NCBI GenBank assembly: GCA_004294445.1
Contig: REAZ01000017.1
Span: 124,001 to 188,000, forward strand
Origin: Cytophagales bacterium
GTDB lineage: Bacteria; Bacteroidota; Bacteroidia; Cytophagales; Thermoflexibacteraceae
Direction: 5' to 3'
DNA: 64,000 nt
Shown: positions 46,285-56,189 of the stretch, piece by piece
Position numbering within the stretch: the first letter of the stretch is position 1
How the letters are laid out: each line of letters opens with the position of its first letter
Translations under genes and position numbers: made by a program
Notes under the pieces: model-generated
The model's input: the letters and a program-made list of their open reading frames with translations, nothing else
Databases searched by the model: none
What the model was told of the DNA's origin: nothing

Positions 46285-46766
46285 ACAAGCAAAGAAAAGT
46301 AGGGAAGATTTTACCTGTTTTTAGGCAAATCTTTCCTACATCTGAAAAGCTATAAATCTGTAGTTTGGTAAAAAATTAGGCAAGCAAAGCAGACAACTTC
46401 TGATATTATTGCATTTCCAATATTAACAAATTGTTAAGTTTGTGTTCTTCTCAAAGTGGTGTTATTTTAACATAAATACCAATACTAAAATAATTAATAT
46501 ACTAATAATCAGTATTTTAAAAAAATATTATTATTAAATTTATTCAATAATTAACGCAAAAACTAAAGTGGTATGCGAAGGTAACAGAAATGTATTTTTA
46601 TTGTATTTAATTTATAAAAAATTGTATTTTTCTAATAAATCTATTTTAACGAATGTTAAATAACCACTTAAATATCTGATAATCAAATTTTTAACTAATA
46701 CTTGACAAACGCTTTTTCACACATTAATTTTGCAGCATTATTTTAAATAAAAGTGATAAATAAAAT
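46285..46766. other. Intergenic region, 482 bases
   Basis: A 13-bp hairpin after dapD (GTAGGGAAGATTT at 46299-46311 with 46327-46339, one G-T pair) lacks a T-run but may end the dapD transcript. Nearly pure A/T sequence follows from 46430 to 46680, then the lysozyme promoter. No coding sequence seen. Confidence 0.5.
46702..46732 (+). promoter_or_regulatory. Promoter of the lysozyme gene
   Basis: TTG at 46702-46704, 20 bases, and a perfect -7 box TAATTTTG at 46725-46732, 35 bases before the ATG. Confidence 0.65.
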
Positions 46767-47432
46767 ATGCGGAAATTAATATTTACAAGTATTCTATCGC
46801 TTTTTTCATCAGTAAGATTGGGGAGTAGCACTCCCGTAATAGATAAGTTGCCCCTTGTAGTTACAACAGAAAATAAGACTAATTTAGACGCGCAACTCTC
46901 TTTGAAAAAAGTGAAGCATAAAACCAAGCCAAGCATAACAGCCGAGCAAAGTTTTAGGCAAGAAGATGAAAATTTGCAAAACTCCCTAATAGCCGACAAG
47001 CTAATGATTACATGGGATAGCGTTGCAAATATGGTGAAAAGGCGTGAAAGTTTGCAGTTAAAACCTTACAGATGTCCCGGAGGCTACCTTAGCATCGGAT
47101 ATGGGCATTTGATTCGGAAAGGCGAAGAAATGCTTCGAAATGGTATTACAGAAGCACAAGCAGATTCTCTATTGTATAATGACATGAAAGCGAATAGAGA
47201 TTGGGTGGAAAATGACCTACATCTTTCTGGGAACAAACTCAAAGCATTTACTCATTTCTGTTATGCTTTTGGTATCACAAAATTGAAGAAAAGTGAGCTT
47301 TACAGCAGGATTAAGGCGAACGAACCTATTGAAGACCAAATCCTTAAATGGGTTAATATCAAGGGAAGACCAAACTCAAGCCTGCTTAGGCAGCGTAAGT
47401 TGGAGCTTGCTTGGTACAACAGCGAACAATAA
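46767..47432 (+). CDS. GH24 (phage T4/lambda-R21-type) lysozyme
   Basis: 221 residues. An N-terminal hydrophobic stretch that could be a signal peptide or signal-arrest anchor (1-22), a charged linker (25-80), then the muramidase domain. The active-site motif reads RRESLQLKPYRCPGGYLSIG: E94, C103 and S109 occupy the E-D/C-T triad positions, the Cys as in P1-type endolysins and the Thr changed to Ser. It cuts the glycan of peptidoglycan. No phage genes surround it and it has its own promoter, so it is probably domesticated. Confidence 0.85.
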   Translation: MRKLIFTSILSLFSSVRLGSSTPVIDKLPLVVTTENKTNLDAQLSLKKVKHKTKPSITAEQSFRQEDENLQNSLIADKLMITWDSVANMVKRRESLQLKPYRCPGGYLSIGYGHLIRKGEEMLRNGITEAQADSLLYNDMKANRDWVENDLHLSGNKLKAFTHFCYAFGITKLKKSELYSRIKANEPIEDQILKWVNIKGRPNSSLLRQRKLELAWYNSEQ

Positions 47433-47437
47433 CACAT

Positions 47438-47491
47438 AAAACATAGATTGCATATTTTCCGAAAGATGCAATCTATGTTTTAATTTTTTCC
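47438..47491. terminator. Bidirectional terminator
   Basis: A perfect 16-bp stem (47438-47453 with 47466-47481) around 12 bases, with T-runs on both sides, between the convergent lysozyme and GNAT genes. Confidence 0.8.
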
Positions 47492-47982
47492 TAAAACTTG
47501 CCAAATTGCCAAGTTTGCAATTTTTCGGGATAAACGACACAGTTTATCCACTCAGGCTCAAGGACTGCACCGCATTTTTTGTAAAAATTGATAGCAGGCG
47601 TATTCCAATCAAGCACTTGCCAAATGACCAAGCCCATTTCCGTTTCTATGGCTCTTTTAATGACATTGTCCAAAAGTTTTTTACCCAAGCCAAACTGCCG
47701 ATAAGGTTCGCTAATGATGAGGTCTTCTAACCATAGGCATTTGCCTCGCCAAGTAGAATAACGTACATAAGTGAGTGCCATGCCCACTATTTCAGGCTTT
47801 TCGGCTACGGTTTCTGCCACAAAAAACTCGAAAACAGGGTTTTCGCCAAAGCCATCTGCCAGCATTTTTTCGGGCGTGTTGCTTACGTTATGCTCCCCTT
47901 TTTCATAAATTGCCAATTCCATGACCAAGCGAAAAGCATCTTGAAGGTCTTTTGGCTCTCCTTTGCGAATGATATATTCCAT
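47491..47982 (-). CDS. GNAT N-acetyltransferase (polyamine/thialysine type)
   Basis: 163 residues. IRKGEPKDLQ at the start, the LWLEDLIISEPYRQFGLGKKLLD acetyl-CoA loop (Q/R-x-x-G-x-G/L) and WQVLDWNTPAINFYKKCGA. The whole pattern is that of the spermidine/spermine or thialysine N-acetyltransferase subgroup. The true substrate is unknown. Confidence 0.88.
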   Translation of the reverse strand: MEYIIRKGEPKDLQDAFRLVMELAIYEKGEHNVSNTPEKMLADGFGENPVFEFFVAETVAEKPEIVGMALTYVRYSTWRGKCLWLEDLIISEPYRQFGLGKKLLDNVIKRAIETEMGLVIWQVLDWNTPAINFYKKCGAVLEPEWINCVVYPEKLQTWQFGKF

Positions 47983-48108
47983 TATTTATATTTTGACTGA
48001 TGGTAAAATTATAGGGAAACAAAAATATTTGTGCTACAGATACTTCACTTTGAACTACTTAACGCATAATTTAAAAGCAAAAAAAGTAACTCATAACTAA
48101 AAACTCAC

Positions 48109-49305
48109 CTATTTTCCGAGCCTTTCCAACATCGCATCTATAAAAGCCTTAAGTTGCTCATCTTGGTTTTTCTCGGCAGCTATTTTAGCATTTTTCTTTG
48201 CTTCTTCTTTGTTGCCCAATTTTTCCCATACTACCGCATAACCTACGTAAGAAAGTGCATCTTGATTAATAGTAAGTAGTTTTTCTACCCAAGTTTTAGC
48301 CTTTTCCACTTCTACAGCTTCGGTCGAATTTTCTGCAATAGTCATTGCTTTTTCAAATAACTCCTGAAAATTATCGGAGTTATATTTGTCTATCCATTTG
48401 GTAGCAACTGCGTAATAATCAGACCATTGCTGCGTAGCTTTGAAGTAATGCAAGTCAAGTTCTGTTTCATAATACTCTCTCGGTTTGCTTGCGTCCATCA
48501 TACTGATAGCAGCATAATAGATATTTTTGGCATCAGTCAGAGATTTAGCATTTTTTGTTTGTACGGCATCATTGAGTTTTTCGTTCACCAACCCAAGTAG
48601 GTAGCGTTGAAAATCTTCACCATACTTCTCAAAAAACACTTTCTGATTTGCTATCATGTATTTATATTCCCTTGATTCTGTGGTTTTTACAAATTGCTTT
48701 ATCAGTTTCCAAGCAAGTTCTTTGCTCAAATCTGCATCGGGCAATTGGGCAAGATATTTCTTGGCAAGCGGCTCTGCCTCTTCGTATTTTTGGGCTTGAA
48801 CAAGTAGGTTCAAATACTTGGTCATTAGCTCATTATTATTCGGATTTTTGTCATATTGTGCTTTGAGGGCAGGCAATTCATCTAAGGCTTTCATGTTCCC
48901 CAATACACCCTCTCCAAATTTCTTGAAACCTTTGGCATCCAAAGCACCAATATTTTTGGTAATGAGTTGTCCCTGAGGGCTGTAGTAAAACAAAGAAGGG
49001 TAAGCATCAATCTTTGCAGACGCTACTAATTCTTGTTCTTCTTTTTCGGCATCTACTTTATAGGCAAGAAAATTTGCATTGTAATAATCAGCCACTTCAG
49101 GATTGGTGAAAACGTCTTTAGTCATAAACTTGCACGGACCGCACCAGACCGCATAAAAATCCACAAAAACGGGCTTATTCTCTTTTTGGGCTTTTGCAAG
49201 CACTTCCTTCCAAGTTCCTTTTTCAAAGGTCATTTGGGCATAAAGAGTTGAAAATAAAAAAGAGAATACTAAAAAAGAAAATGATTTTTTAAGAAAATAA
49301 GTCAT
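48109..49305 (-). CDS. Periplasmic thioredoxin-fold protein with TPR-like C-terminus
   Basis: 398 residues. Signal peptide (about 1-23), a thioredoxin domain (about 25-140) with WCGPCK, and a helical TPR-like region (about 145-398). It is likely a periplasmic thiol-disulfide protein; the redox partner is unknown. The CxxC with an aromatic Trp before it suggests a reductant such as thioredoxin rather than an oxidase. Confidence 0.85.
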   Translation of the reverse strand: MTYFLKKSFSFLVFSFLFSTLYAQMTFEKGTWKEVLAKAQKENKPVFVDFYAVWCGPCKFMTKDVFTNPEVADYYNANFLAYKVDAEKEEQELVASAKIDAYPSLFYYSPQGQLITKNIGALDAKGFKKFGEGVLGNMKALDELPALKAQYDKNPNNNELMTKYLNLLVQAQKYEEAEPLAKKYLAQLPDADLSKELAWKLIKQFVKTTESREYKYMIANQKVFFEKYGEDFQRYLLGLVNEKLNDAVQTKNAKSLTDAKNIYYAAISMMDASKPREYYETELDLHYFKATQQWSDYYAVATKWIDKYNSDNFQELFEKAMTIAENSTEAVEVEKAKTWVEKLLTINQDALSYVGYAVVWEKLGNKEEAKKNAKIAAEKNQDEQLKAFIDAMLERLGK

Positions 49306-49625
49306 ATTAAAAATTGAGTTAGTGATGACGTGTTCTATTTACAAATTTCGTTCAAAATAATATTATTTATCATAAATTATCATTTTTTTTGAAAATAATA
49401 AAGAATAAATTGGTAATTTTTTCCCACTTAACTATCCTCAGAAAAATAATGCTCGAAATAATTAGTATTACTTTGTGGAATTTGCGTTATTAATACATCA
49501 TTACTTTAAAAAGTTTAAAATGGTTTAATTTTGTTTGAAATTGCTTTTTTAAATGTATCAAAAATATTGTATTTAACTGTTTAACAATCAACAACTAACA
49601 ATAAAACAACAAACATTTTAAAAAT
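49306..49625. other. Intergenic region between divergent genes
   Basis: AT-rich, no gene seen. A perfect plus-strand -7 box TAATTTTG at 49526-49533 is the best promoter candidate for the macroglobulin gene; TTTA at 49505-49508 is its only -33 candidate. Confidence 0.4.
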
Positions 49626-52600
49626 ATGTCAAAACTAACACTCTCTCTTACGATTGCGTTCTGCTTTATTTTTTTAGCAAGCATTTTCGCTACTTCGGAA
49701 ACTCTTCCAAAGTTTGAAGCTTTGGAAAAGTTGGCGCAATTTCTTCAACTCAAAATCTCAGACCAAGAATCTGAAACCAACAACCAACAACTAAAAAGTA
49801 TGAAATTTTTTGAAGGAAAAAACTATAAAAGTGATTGGAAAAAGGTCGACTCTTTGGAAAGCAAAGGACTGACCGAATCGGCACTGAAAATCGTAGATGA
49901 AATCTATGCAAAAGCACAAAAAGAAAACAATGCTGAGCAGTTCATCAAGGCAATAGTCTATCAGGCAAAGTATATTTCTTTCAGAGAAGAAGATGCAAGC
50001 GTGAAGATTTTGAATAAGTTAGACAGTGAGGCTGCGATTGCTACTTTTCCCGTAAAACCCGTATTACACAGCGTTTTAGCGGGTTTGTATTGGCAGTATT
50101 ACGAAGATAATCGATGGCGTTTTTATGACCGCAGCAACACGATTCAGTTCGAGAAAAAGGACATTGCTACTTGGTCTATCAATGATATAGTGAATGAAAC
50201 AGTAAAGCAATATCATCTTTCTTTGCAGGAAACTGAAAAGCTAAAAGCCACAAAAATAGATATTTACCACGAAATTTTAGGAGCAAATAGAGATAGTACT
50301 GCTGCAAGTTTTGCCAAAGGTAAAAATCGCAACTTAAGACCTACACTTTACGACTTTTTGGCACACAGAGCCGTTGATTTTTTTAGCAATTCGGAGCCAG
50401 AAATTACCCGCCCCGCCTACAAATTTGAGTTGGACAAGGCAGAATACTTTGGTTCGGCAAAAAACTTTGCTGCTTTAAAGATAGAAACAAAAGATACTTT
50501 GGCAATGAAGTTTCATACAGTTGTACTTTTGCAAGATTTGATAAAATTTCATGCAGACGGAAATAAAGATGCTTTGGCTGATGCCGATTTGAAACGCATT
50601 AATTTTGTGTATGACTACTCGGTTCATTCCCAAAAAGAAGAACTGTATTTGAAGGCTTTGCAAGATTTCCAAACTATCTATGAAGGCTCCCCGATTGCGG
50701 CTGATGCAGCTTATTTGGTTGCAAAACTCTATCAAGAGCAGGGAGAAAAATATAGTTTTTCCAAGAATAACGAAACGTATCGCTGGAAATTGAAAGAAGC
50801 TATAGAACTGGCGGAAAAGGCAATAAAAAAATATCCGAATACACAAGGAGCATACAACTACCTGAGTATCATAGAGGCTGTAAAGACTAAATCCTTGACA
50901 ATGAACGTAGAAAAAGTAAGCCCTTCGCAAAAAGCACAAAGAGCTTTAGTAACCTACCGAAATGTAGAAAAAATGTATTTTAAAGTCGTAGCGACTGATT
51001 ATGAGGAACTAAGCACAATGGCAGGCTACTACTACAACTACGAAGAAAGAGAAAAACTCATCAGCAAAATCTTTGAACGCAAGGGAGTGAAGTCTTGGAA
51101 TGTAAAACTGCCTACTGATGATGGCGACTTTCAGGCACACGCTACTGAAATGCTTGTTCCCGAAATGCCACACGGTTATTATTTTCTTTTAGCTTCTGAT
51201 AATGAGGGTTTTAAATATAAGAAAAATACCTTAGTTTGGTCGCATTTTATTGTTTCTGACCTTAGCTTGATGGGTAGGGCTTGGACTGAAAAGGGAGAGC
51301 AAGAATTTTACATACTTAATAGAACTTCGGGGAAGGGCGTACAAAAAGTGCAGGCACAGGCATTCTATAGAGAATATAACTACAATTCTCGTAAATATGA
51401 GTACAAAAAAGGAAACATTTATACCTCTGACAAAGATGGCTATTTGAAAATTCAGCATGATAGCAAGGGCAAACGTGGGAATGAAAATTTTAACCTACAA
51501 CTTACAAATGGCACAGACAAACTGCATACGGACGAAAGTTTTTATGTATATCAACCCTATCAGAGAGAGCCAGATTCGTACTACAAGACGTTTTTCTTCA
51601 CAGACAGAGGCATTTACAGACCTTCGCAGACCATTTATTTCAAAGGAATTTTGTTGAATTTTAAAAATAGGTCTGACGGTACGTCTGACCCGTCTGATAA
51701 GGATAAGAAAGACGGTACAGACCGTAGTTTAAAGCCTGAAATCATTAAAAATCAGACCTTAAAAGTTTATTTGTATGACGTAAATGGGCAAAAAAGTAGC
51801 GAATTAGAAGTAAAAACAAATGAATACGGAAGTTTTAGCGGTTCGTTTGTTGCCCCCGTAGGTGCGCTCAATGGCGAAATGACTTTGAGGTTAGATAGCG
51901 GTTACGGTGGCTATCATGCTATTTCGGTAGAGGAGTACAAGCGACCGAAGTTTGAGGTAAGTTTTGAGCCTGTGAAAGGTAGCTACAAATTGGGCGAAAA
52001 AGTGAAAATAGAAGGCAAGGCAAAGGCGTATTCGGGGGCAAACATCGACAATGCCGAAGTAAAATACCGCATTGTTCGCAAGGCAAAACTGCCGTACTAT
52101 TGGTGGTGGTGGTATCCCGATTTCCAAGTTTCACCCGAAATGGAAATTACGAATGGCAGTACAACAACAGATAAAGATGGTGTGTTTACAGTTGATTTTG
52201 AGGCAATTCCAGATTTGAGTTTGCCAAAAAGTTCGAAGCCTACCTTCACTTACGAAGTTTTTGCAGACGTAACCGACCTCAATGGAGAAACACATTCAGG
52301 TTCGCAGGGCGTAAGCATTGGCTATACGGCTTTGGAAATAGAAAGCAATATTCCTGATGTGGTGGAGTTGGATAAAATGAAAAGTTTTGAGATAAATTCT
52401 ACCAATTTGAGTGGGGAGTTTGAGCCAGCGCAAGGAACTTACACTTTGCACGCACTAAAGACACCACAAAAGGTCTTTAGAAAACGCCTTTGGACAAAGC
52501 CCGATAAGTTTTTGCTTTCTAAAACGGATTTTTATAAGGCTTTCCCTAATGATGAATATGAAAATGAAAGTAATATTTATACTTGGGCAAAAGGCGAAAA

Positions 52601-55600
52601 AGTAGCAGACAAAGCTTTTGACACAGGGAAAGATAAAAAATTGGCTTTCAATGAGTTAAAAGCTGGTGTATATGTGCTGGAAATGACTGCCAAAGACAAA
52701 TATGGCGAAGAAGTAAAGGGTTTAAAATACTTTACAGTCTATTCACTAAAGGCAAAAACACCTGTTTACAATTTGACAGATTGGATAAAGCCACTGAAAA
52801 ATAGGTACGAAGTAGGCGAAACAGCCCAAATTTGTGTGGGAACTGCTTATCAAAATGTGCCTATTTTATACGAAATAGAAATAGATGGAAATGTCATCAA
52901 AAAAGATTGGTTGAGTTTCAATAATGAGCAGCAAATACTTGAAATTCCTGTAACCGAAGCAATGAAAGGCAATTTTGGCGTGCATCTGACCTTTATTCAA
53001 AACAATAGGGTGCATAAAGCCGACCAGACTATTGCTGTTCCACACACAGATAAAGAGTTGGAAATTAGTTTTGAAACATTTAGAAATAAACTTTTTCCTG
53101 GGGCAAATGAGGAATGGAAAATAAAAATCAAGGGCAAAAAAGGTGATAAAGTAGCTGCCGAAATGGTCGCTACACTTTATGATGCCTCGCTTGACGTTTT
53201 CAGGGCAAACAGTTTCAATTTTGATATTTTGTCCTACAACCAGACCGTTAGGTATTGGAATAGCTATGGTTTTGGCTCAAAAGGCTCAGATATTTCTGCT
53301 CTTTGGAATACCAACCAATACTCAATACAGCAGAGGGAGTATGACAACTTGTACCTTTTTGGCTTGGAGCAAGGCAGGTATGCTTTGCGAAGTGCAGCAT
53401 TGGTAGGAGGAGTGGAAATGATGGAAAGTGCAGCAAGGTTTGATAGTGCTGCTGAAGACGATGCAGGAATGTCGGCAGAGGAAGCACCTTCACCAAAGAA
53501 AAGCAGGGCAAAGAAGAATGGAAGAGCAGAAGATATAGATGTGGATTTGAATGTTGAGGTAAATCAAAGCGTTACTGTTGTTGCACCAACTGTTGTTCCA
53601 AAAAAAGCAATGGAGGAGCAAGAGGAAGAAAAACCCAAAGAAGAACCCAAACTTGACCAAGTAAAAGCACGTACCAATTTCAATGAAACCGCTTTCTTCA
53701 TGCCTCATTTGGAAACAGATGCGGAGGGAAATGTGATTGTCAAGTTCTCCATTCCCGAAAGTTTGACTCGCTGGAAAATGATGGGTTTTGCACACACAAA
53801 GGACTTGAAATACGGTTTTACGCAAAATGAATTGGTTACGCAAAAAGACTTGATGGTTGTGCCAAATGCGCCTCGCTTTTTTAGGGAAAATGACGAAATG
53901 ACTTTTGCCTCTAAAATCACCAATATTTCTGATAAAGATTTGACAGGGAAGGCGAAAGTGCTATTTTTTGATGCGATTAGTATGAAAGATGTAAGTGCAG
54001 AACTTATTTTACCTCCCCCTACCCCCTCCAAAGGGGGGCAAACAACTAATCTCCCCCTCACTGAGGGGGCGGGGGGAGGTCTTGCGTTCACCGTTCCCAA
54101 AGGACAAAGCACAGTTGTCAAGTGGAATGTGCGTATTCCTGATGCTAAATATCAAGCAATTACATACAGAGTAGTTGCCCAAGCGGGAGAGTTTACTGAC
54201 GGTGAGGAAATGAGTGTACCTGTTTTGACTAATAGAATGATGATAACGGAAACCTTGCCTTTACCTGTGCGTGGCGGTCAAACGAAAAACTACGAACTCA
54301 CAAAGTTGGTAAAGAACAAGTCCACGACTCTGAAAAACCACAAATTGACGTTGGAGTTTACATCTAATCCTGCGTGGTATGCGTTACAGGCTCTACCGTA
54401 TTTGATGGAATATCCTTATGAGTGTGCCGAGCAGACATTTAGTCGTTTTTACGCCAATAGTATTGCAAGCCATGTCGCTAATTCGCACCCAAAAATCAAA
54501 AATGTGTTTGATACATGGGCAAGTGCCAATCCAAATTCAGCAGGAGGTGCAGAGGGAAGTTCTGCCTTTTTATCCAATTTGGAGAAAAACCAAGAGTTAA
54601 AATATTTGATGTTGCAGGAAACGCCTTGGGTAGTCAATGCACAAAACGAACAGGCTCGCAAAAAACAAATTGGTGTTTTATTTGACCTCAACCGTATGTC
54701 AAGTGAGTTAGGGCGTACCTTGACGAAGTTAGAGCAGATGCAAACGCCAAACGGAGGTTTCCCTTGGTTTGATGGAATGCCTGATTCTCGTTGGATTACA
54801 CAGCATATAGTAGCGGGTATGGGGCATTTGGACAAGCTCGGCGTGAAAACTATGCGACCAAACGCCACAGCTTCCGCACCCACAAAAATTGACTATGGCA
54901 TTGATTCTGAACGCACTTGGCGCATGATAGAAAAAGCGACTTTGTATTTGGACGAACGAATGAAAGAAGATTATGACAATTTGGTGGACTATTGCAAGCG
55001 CAATAAACTCAAATTGGAGGAGCAAAAAGTTGGTTATGAGGACATTCACTACCTTTATACTCGTTCTTTTTTCAAAGACATTGCGCTGGCAGGGAAAAAC
55101 AAAGTTGCTTACGATTATTTCTTAGGGCAGACAAAAAAATATTGGTTAGGAAATGGACTGTATATGGAAGGAATGTTAGCCCTCGTACATTACAGAAATG
55201 GGAACGAAGCAACTGCCAAAGACATTGTTAAATCATTGAAAGAGAGAAGTTTGAACAGTGATGAAATGGGAATGTATTGGAAAAACATGATGAAAGGTGG
55301 CTATTGGTGGTATGAAGCCCCTATAGAAACCCAAGCTCTTATGATTGAGGTATTTAGCGAAGTGGCAAAAGATGAAAAAGCTGTAGATGACCTCAAAGTT
55401 TGGCTACTAAAACAAAAGCAAACTCAAGATTGGGAAACTACCAAAGCAACTTCTGAAGCCTGCTATGCCCTTCTTTTACAAGGAGATAACTGGTTGCTAA
55501 GTGATGAGTTGGTAGAAGTTACGCTTGGAAATACGAAGGTAAACCCAAAAGATATGGAAGATGTAAAAATCGAAGCTGGCACAGGTTACTTCAAAACTTC

Positions 55601-56189
55601 TTGGAACAAGGAAGCAATCACGCCAGAAATGGGCAAAGTTACCGTTTATTTGCCCCCCCCTGCCCCCCCGAAAGGTGGGGAGAAAAAAACAAGTGGTGGT
55701 GTAGCTTGGGGCGGACTCTATTGGCAGTATTTTGAGCAGTTGGACAAAATTACGCCTGCGGAAACGCCTTTGAAACTAAAAAAACAGCTTTTTGTGCAGG
55801 AAAATAGCCCTACAGGTCTGGTAAGTCGCCCAATTTTGGAAAACACACCACTCAAAGTGGGCGATTTGGTGAAAGTTCGCATAGAGCTAAAAGTCGACCG
55901 AGCCATGGAATACGTACACATGAAAGACATGAGGGCGGCAGGTTTTGAGCCTACCAACGTGATTTCACGCTACAAATACCAAGACGGACTCAGCTACTAC
56001 GAAACGACCAAAGATGCGGCTACTAACTTCTTTTTCGGCTACTTAGGGCAAGGCACTTACGTTTTTGAGTACGATTTGCGGGTGAGTCATGCAGGAGATT
56101 TCTCCAATGGCGTTACCACTATCCAATGTATGTACGCCCCAGAGTTTAGCAGCCATTCAGAAGGCGTGAGGGTAAGGGTGAAGGAATAA
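49626..56189 (+). CDS. Alpha-2-macroglobulin family protein with thioester motif
   Basis: 2187 residues. Signal peptide (about 1-23), a helical/TPR-like N-terminal third, macroglobulin-type beta domains, a charged low-complexity bait-like region (about 1278-1350, rich in E, K, P), then the alpha-2-macroglobulin core (FNETAFFMPHLETDAEGNV) and the thioester motif PYECAEQTF (C1600 to Q1603), and C-terminal receptor-binding-like domains. It would trap proteases in the periplasm or at the surface. Three GC-rich palindromic repeats are translated within it (about residues 682-701, 1462-1485 and 2009-2020). Its last 19 codons are duplicated downstream of the rloAB genes. Confidence 0.9.
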   Translation: MSKLTLSLTIAFCFIFLASIFATSETLPKFEALEKLAQFLQLKISDQESETNNQQLKSMKFFEGKNYKSDWKKVDSLESKGLTESALKIVDEIYAKAQKENNAEQFIKAIVYQAKYISFREEDASVKILNKLDSEAAIATFPVKPVLHSVLAGLYWQYYEDNRWRFYDRSNTIQFEKKDIATWSINDIVNETVKQYHLSLQETEKLKATKIDIYHEILGANRDSTAASFAKGKNRNLRPTLYDFLAHRAVDFFSNSEPEITRPAYKFELDKAEYFGSAKNFAALKIETKDTLAMKFHTVVLLQDLIKFHADGNKDALADADLKRINFVYDYSVHSQKEELYLKALQDFQTIYEGSPIAADAAYLVAKLYQEQGEKYSFSKNNETYRWKLKEAIELAEKAIKKYPNTQGAYNYLSIIEAVKTKSLTMNVEKVSPSQKAQRALVTYRNVEKMYFKVVATDYEELSTMAGYYYNYEEREKLISKIFERKGVKSWNVKLPTDDGDFQAHATEMLVPEMPHGYYFLLASDNEGFKYKKNTLVWSHFIVSDLSLMGRAWTEKGEQEFYILNRTSGKGVQKVQAQAFYREYNYNSRKYEYKKGNIYTSDKDGYLKIQHDSKGKRGNENFNLQLTNGTDKLHTDESFYVYQPYQREPDSYYKTFFFTDRGIYRPSQTIYFKGILLNFKNRSDGTSDPSDKDKKDGTDRSLKPEIIKNQTLKVYLYDVNGQKSSELEVKTNEYGSFSGSFVAPVGALNGEMTLRLDSGYGGYHAISVEEYKRPKFEVSFEPVKGSYKLGEKVKIEGKAKAYSGANIDNAEVKYRIVRKAKLPYYWWWWYPDFQVSPEMEITNGSTTTDKDGVFTVDFEAIPDLSLPKSSKPTFTYEVFADVTDLNGETHSGSQGVSIGYTALEIESNIPDVVELDKMKSFEINSTNLSGEFEPAQGTYTLHALKTPQKVFRKRLWTKPDKFLLSKTDFYKAFPNDEYENESNIYTWAKGEKVADKAFDTGKDKKLAFNELKAGVYVLEMTAKDKYGEEVKGLKYFTVYSLKAKTPVYNLTDWIKPLKNRYEVGETAQICVGTAYQNVPILYEIEIDGNVIKKDWLSFNNEQQILEIPVTEAMKGNFGVHLTFIQNNRVHKADQTIAVPHTDKELEISFETFRNKLFPGANEEWKIKIKGKKGDKVAAEMVATLYDASLDVFRANSFNFDILSYNQTVRYWNSYGFGSKGSDISALWNTNQYSIQQREYDNLYLFGLEQGRYALRSAALVGGVEMMESAARFDSAAEDDAGMSAEEAPSPKKSRAKKNGRAEDIDVDLNVEVNQSVTVVAPTVVPKKAMEEQEEEKPKEEPKLDQVKARTNFNETAFFMPHLETDAEGNVIVKFSIPESLTRWKMMGFAHTKDLKYGFTQNELVTQKDLMVVPNAPRFFRENDEMTFASKITNISDKDLTGKAKVLFFDAISMKDVSAELILPPPTPSKGGQTTNLPLTEGAGGGLAFTVPKGQSTVVKWNVRIPDAKYQAITYRVVAQAGEFTDGEEMSVPVLTNRMMITETLPLPVRGGQTKNYELTKLVKNKSTTLKNHKLTLEFTSNPAWYALQALPYLMEYPYECAEQTFSRFYANSIASHVANSHPKIKNVFDTWASANPNSAGGAEGSSAFLSNLEKNQELKYLMLQETPWVVNAQNEQARKKQIGVLFDLNRMSSELGRTLTKLEQMQTPNGGFPWFDGMPDSRWITQHIVAGMGHLDKLGVKTMRPNATASAPTKIDYGIDSERTWRMIEKATLYLDERMKEDYDNLVDYCKRNKLKLEEQKVGYEDIHYLYTRSFFKDIALAGKNKVAYDYFLGQTKKYWLGNGLYMEGMLALVHYRNGNEATAKDIVKSLKERSLNSDEMGMYWKNMMKGGYWWYEAPIETQALMIEVFSEVAKDEKAVDDLKVWLLKQKQTQDWETTKATSEACYALLLQGDNWLLSDELVEVTLGNTKVNPKDMEDVKIEAGTGYFKTSWNKEAITPEMGKVTVYLPPPAPPKGGEKKTSGGVAWGGLYWQYFEQLDKITPAETPLKLKKQLFVQENSPTGLVSRPILENTPLKVGDLVKVRIELKVDRAMEYVHMKDMRAAGFEPTNVISRYKYQDGLSYYETTKDAATNFFFGYLGQGTYVFEYDLRVSHAGDFSNGVTTIQCMYAPEFSSHSEGVRVRVKE
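51670..51726 (+). repeat. Palindromic repeat inside the macroglobulin gene (1)
   Basis: GGTCTG at 51670-51675 pairs with CAGACC at 51718-51723, and ACGGT (51712-51716) with ACCGT (51721-51725). It contains tandem GTCTGAC words and is translated as a Ser/Asp/Gly/Lys-rich insert. It shares words with the palindrome at 13124-13173. Confidence 0.55.
54011..54080 (+). repeat. Palindromic repeat inside the macroglobulin gene (2)
   Basis: A 70-base GC-rich unit. ACCTCCCCC (54011-54019) pairs with GGGGGAGGT (54072-54080); inside, CCCCC (54022-54026)/GGGGG and CCCCCTCA (54053-54060)/TGAGGGGG (54062-54069) form two more hairpins, a cloverleaf-like plan. Translated as a Pro/Gly/Thr-rich loop between beta strands. 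Confidence 0.75.
55652..55681 (+). repeat. Palindromic repeat inside the macroglobulin gene (3)
   Basis: Two C-runs, then CCCCCCCGAAAGGTGGGG. It is a shorter relative of the 54011 unit, translated as PPPAPPKGGE. Confidence 0.6.

Noticed and set aside
46430-46680. Very AT-rich stretch as a replication origin
   Set aside because: No DnaA-box cluster and no dnaA, dnaN or parAB genes are near; it is simply AT-rich intergenic DNA.
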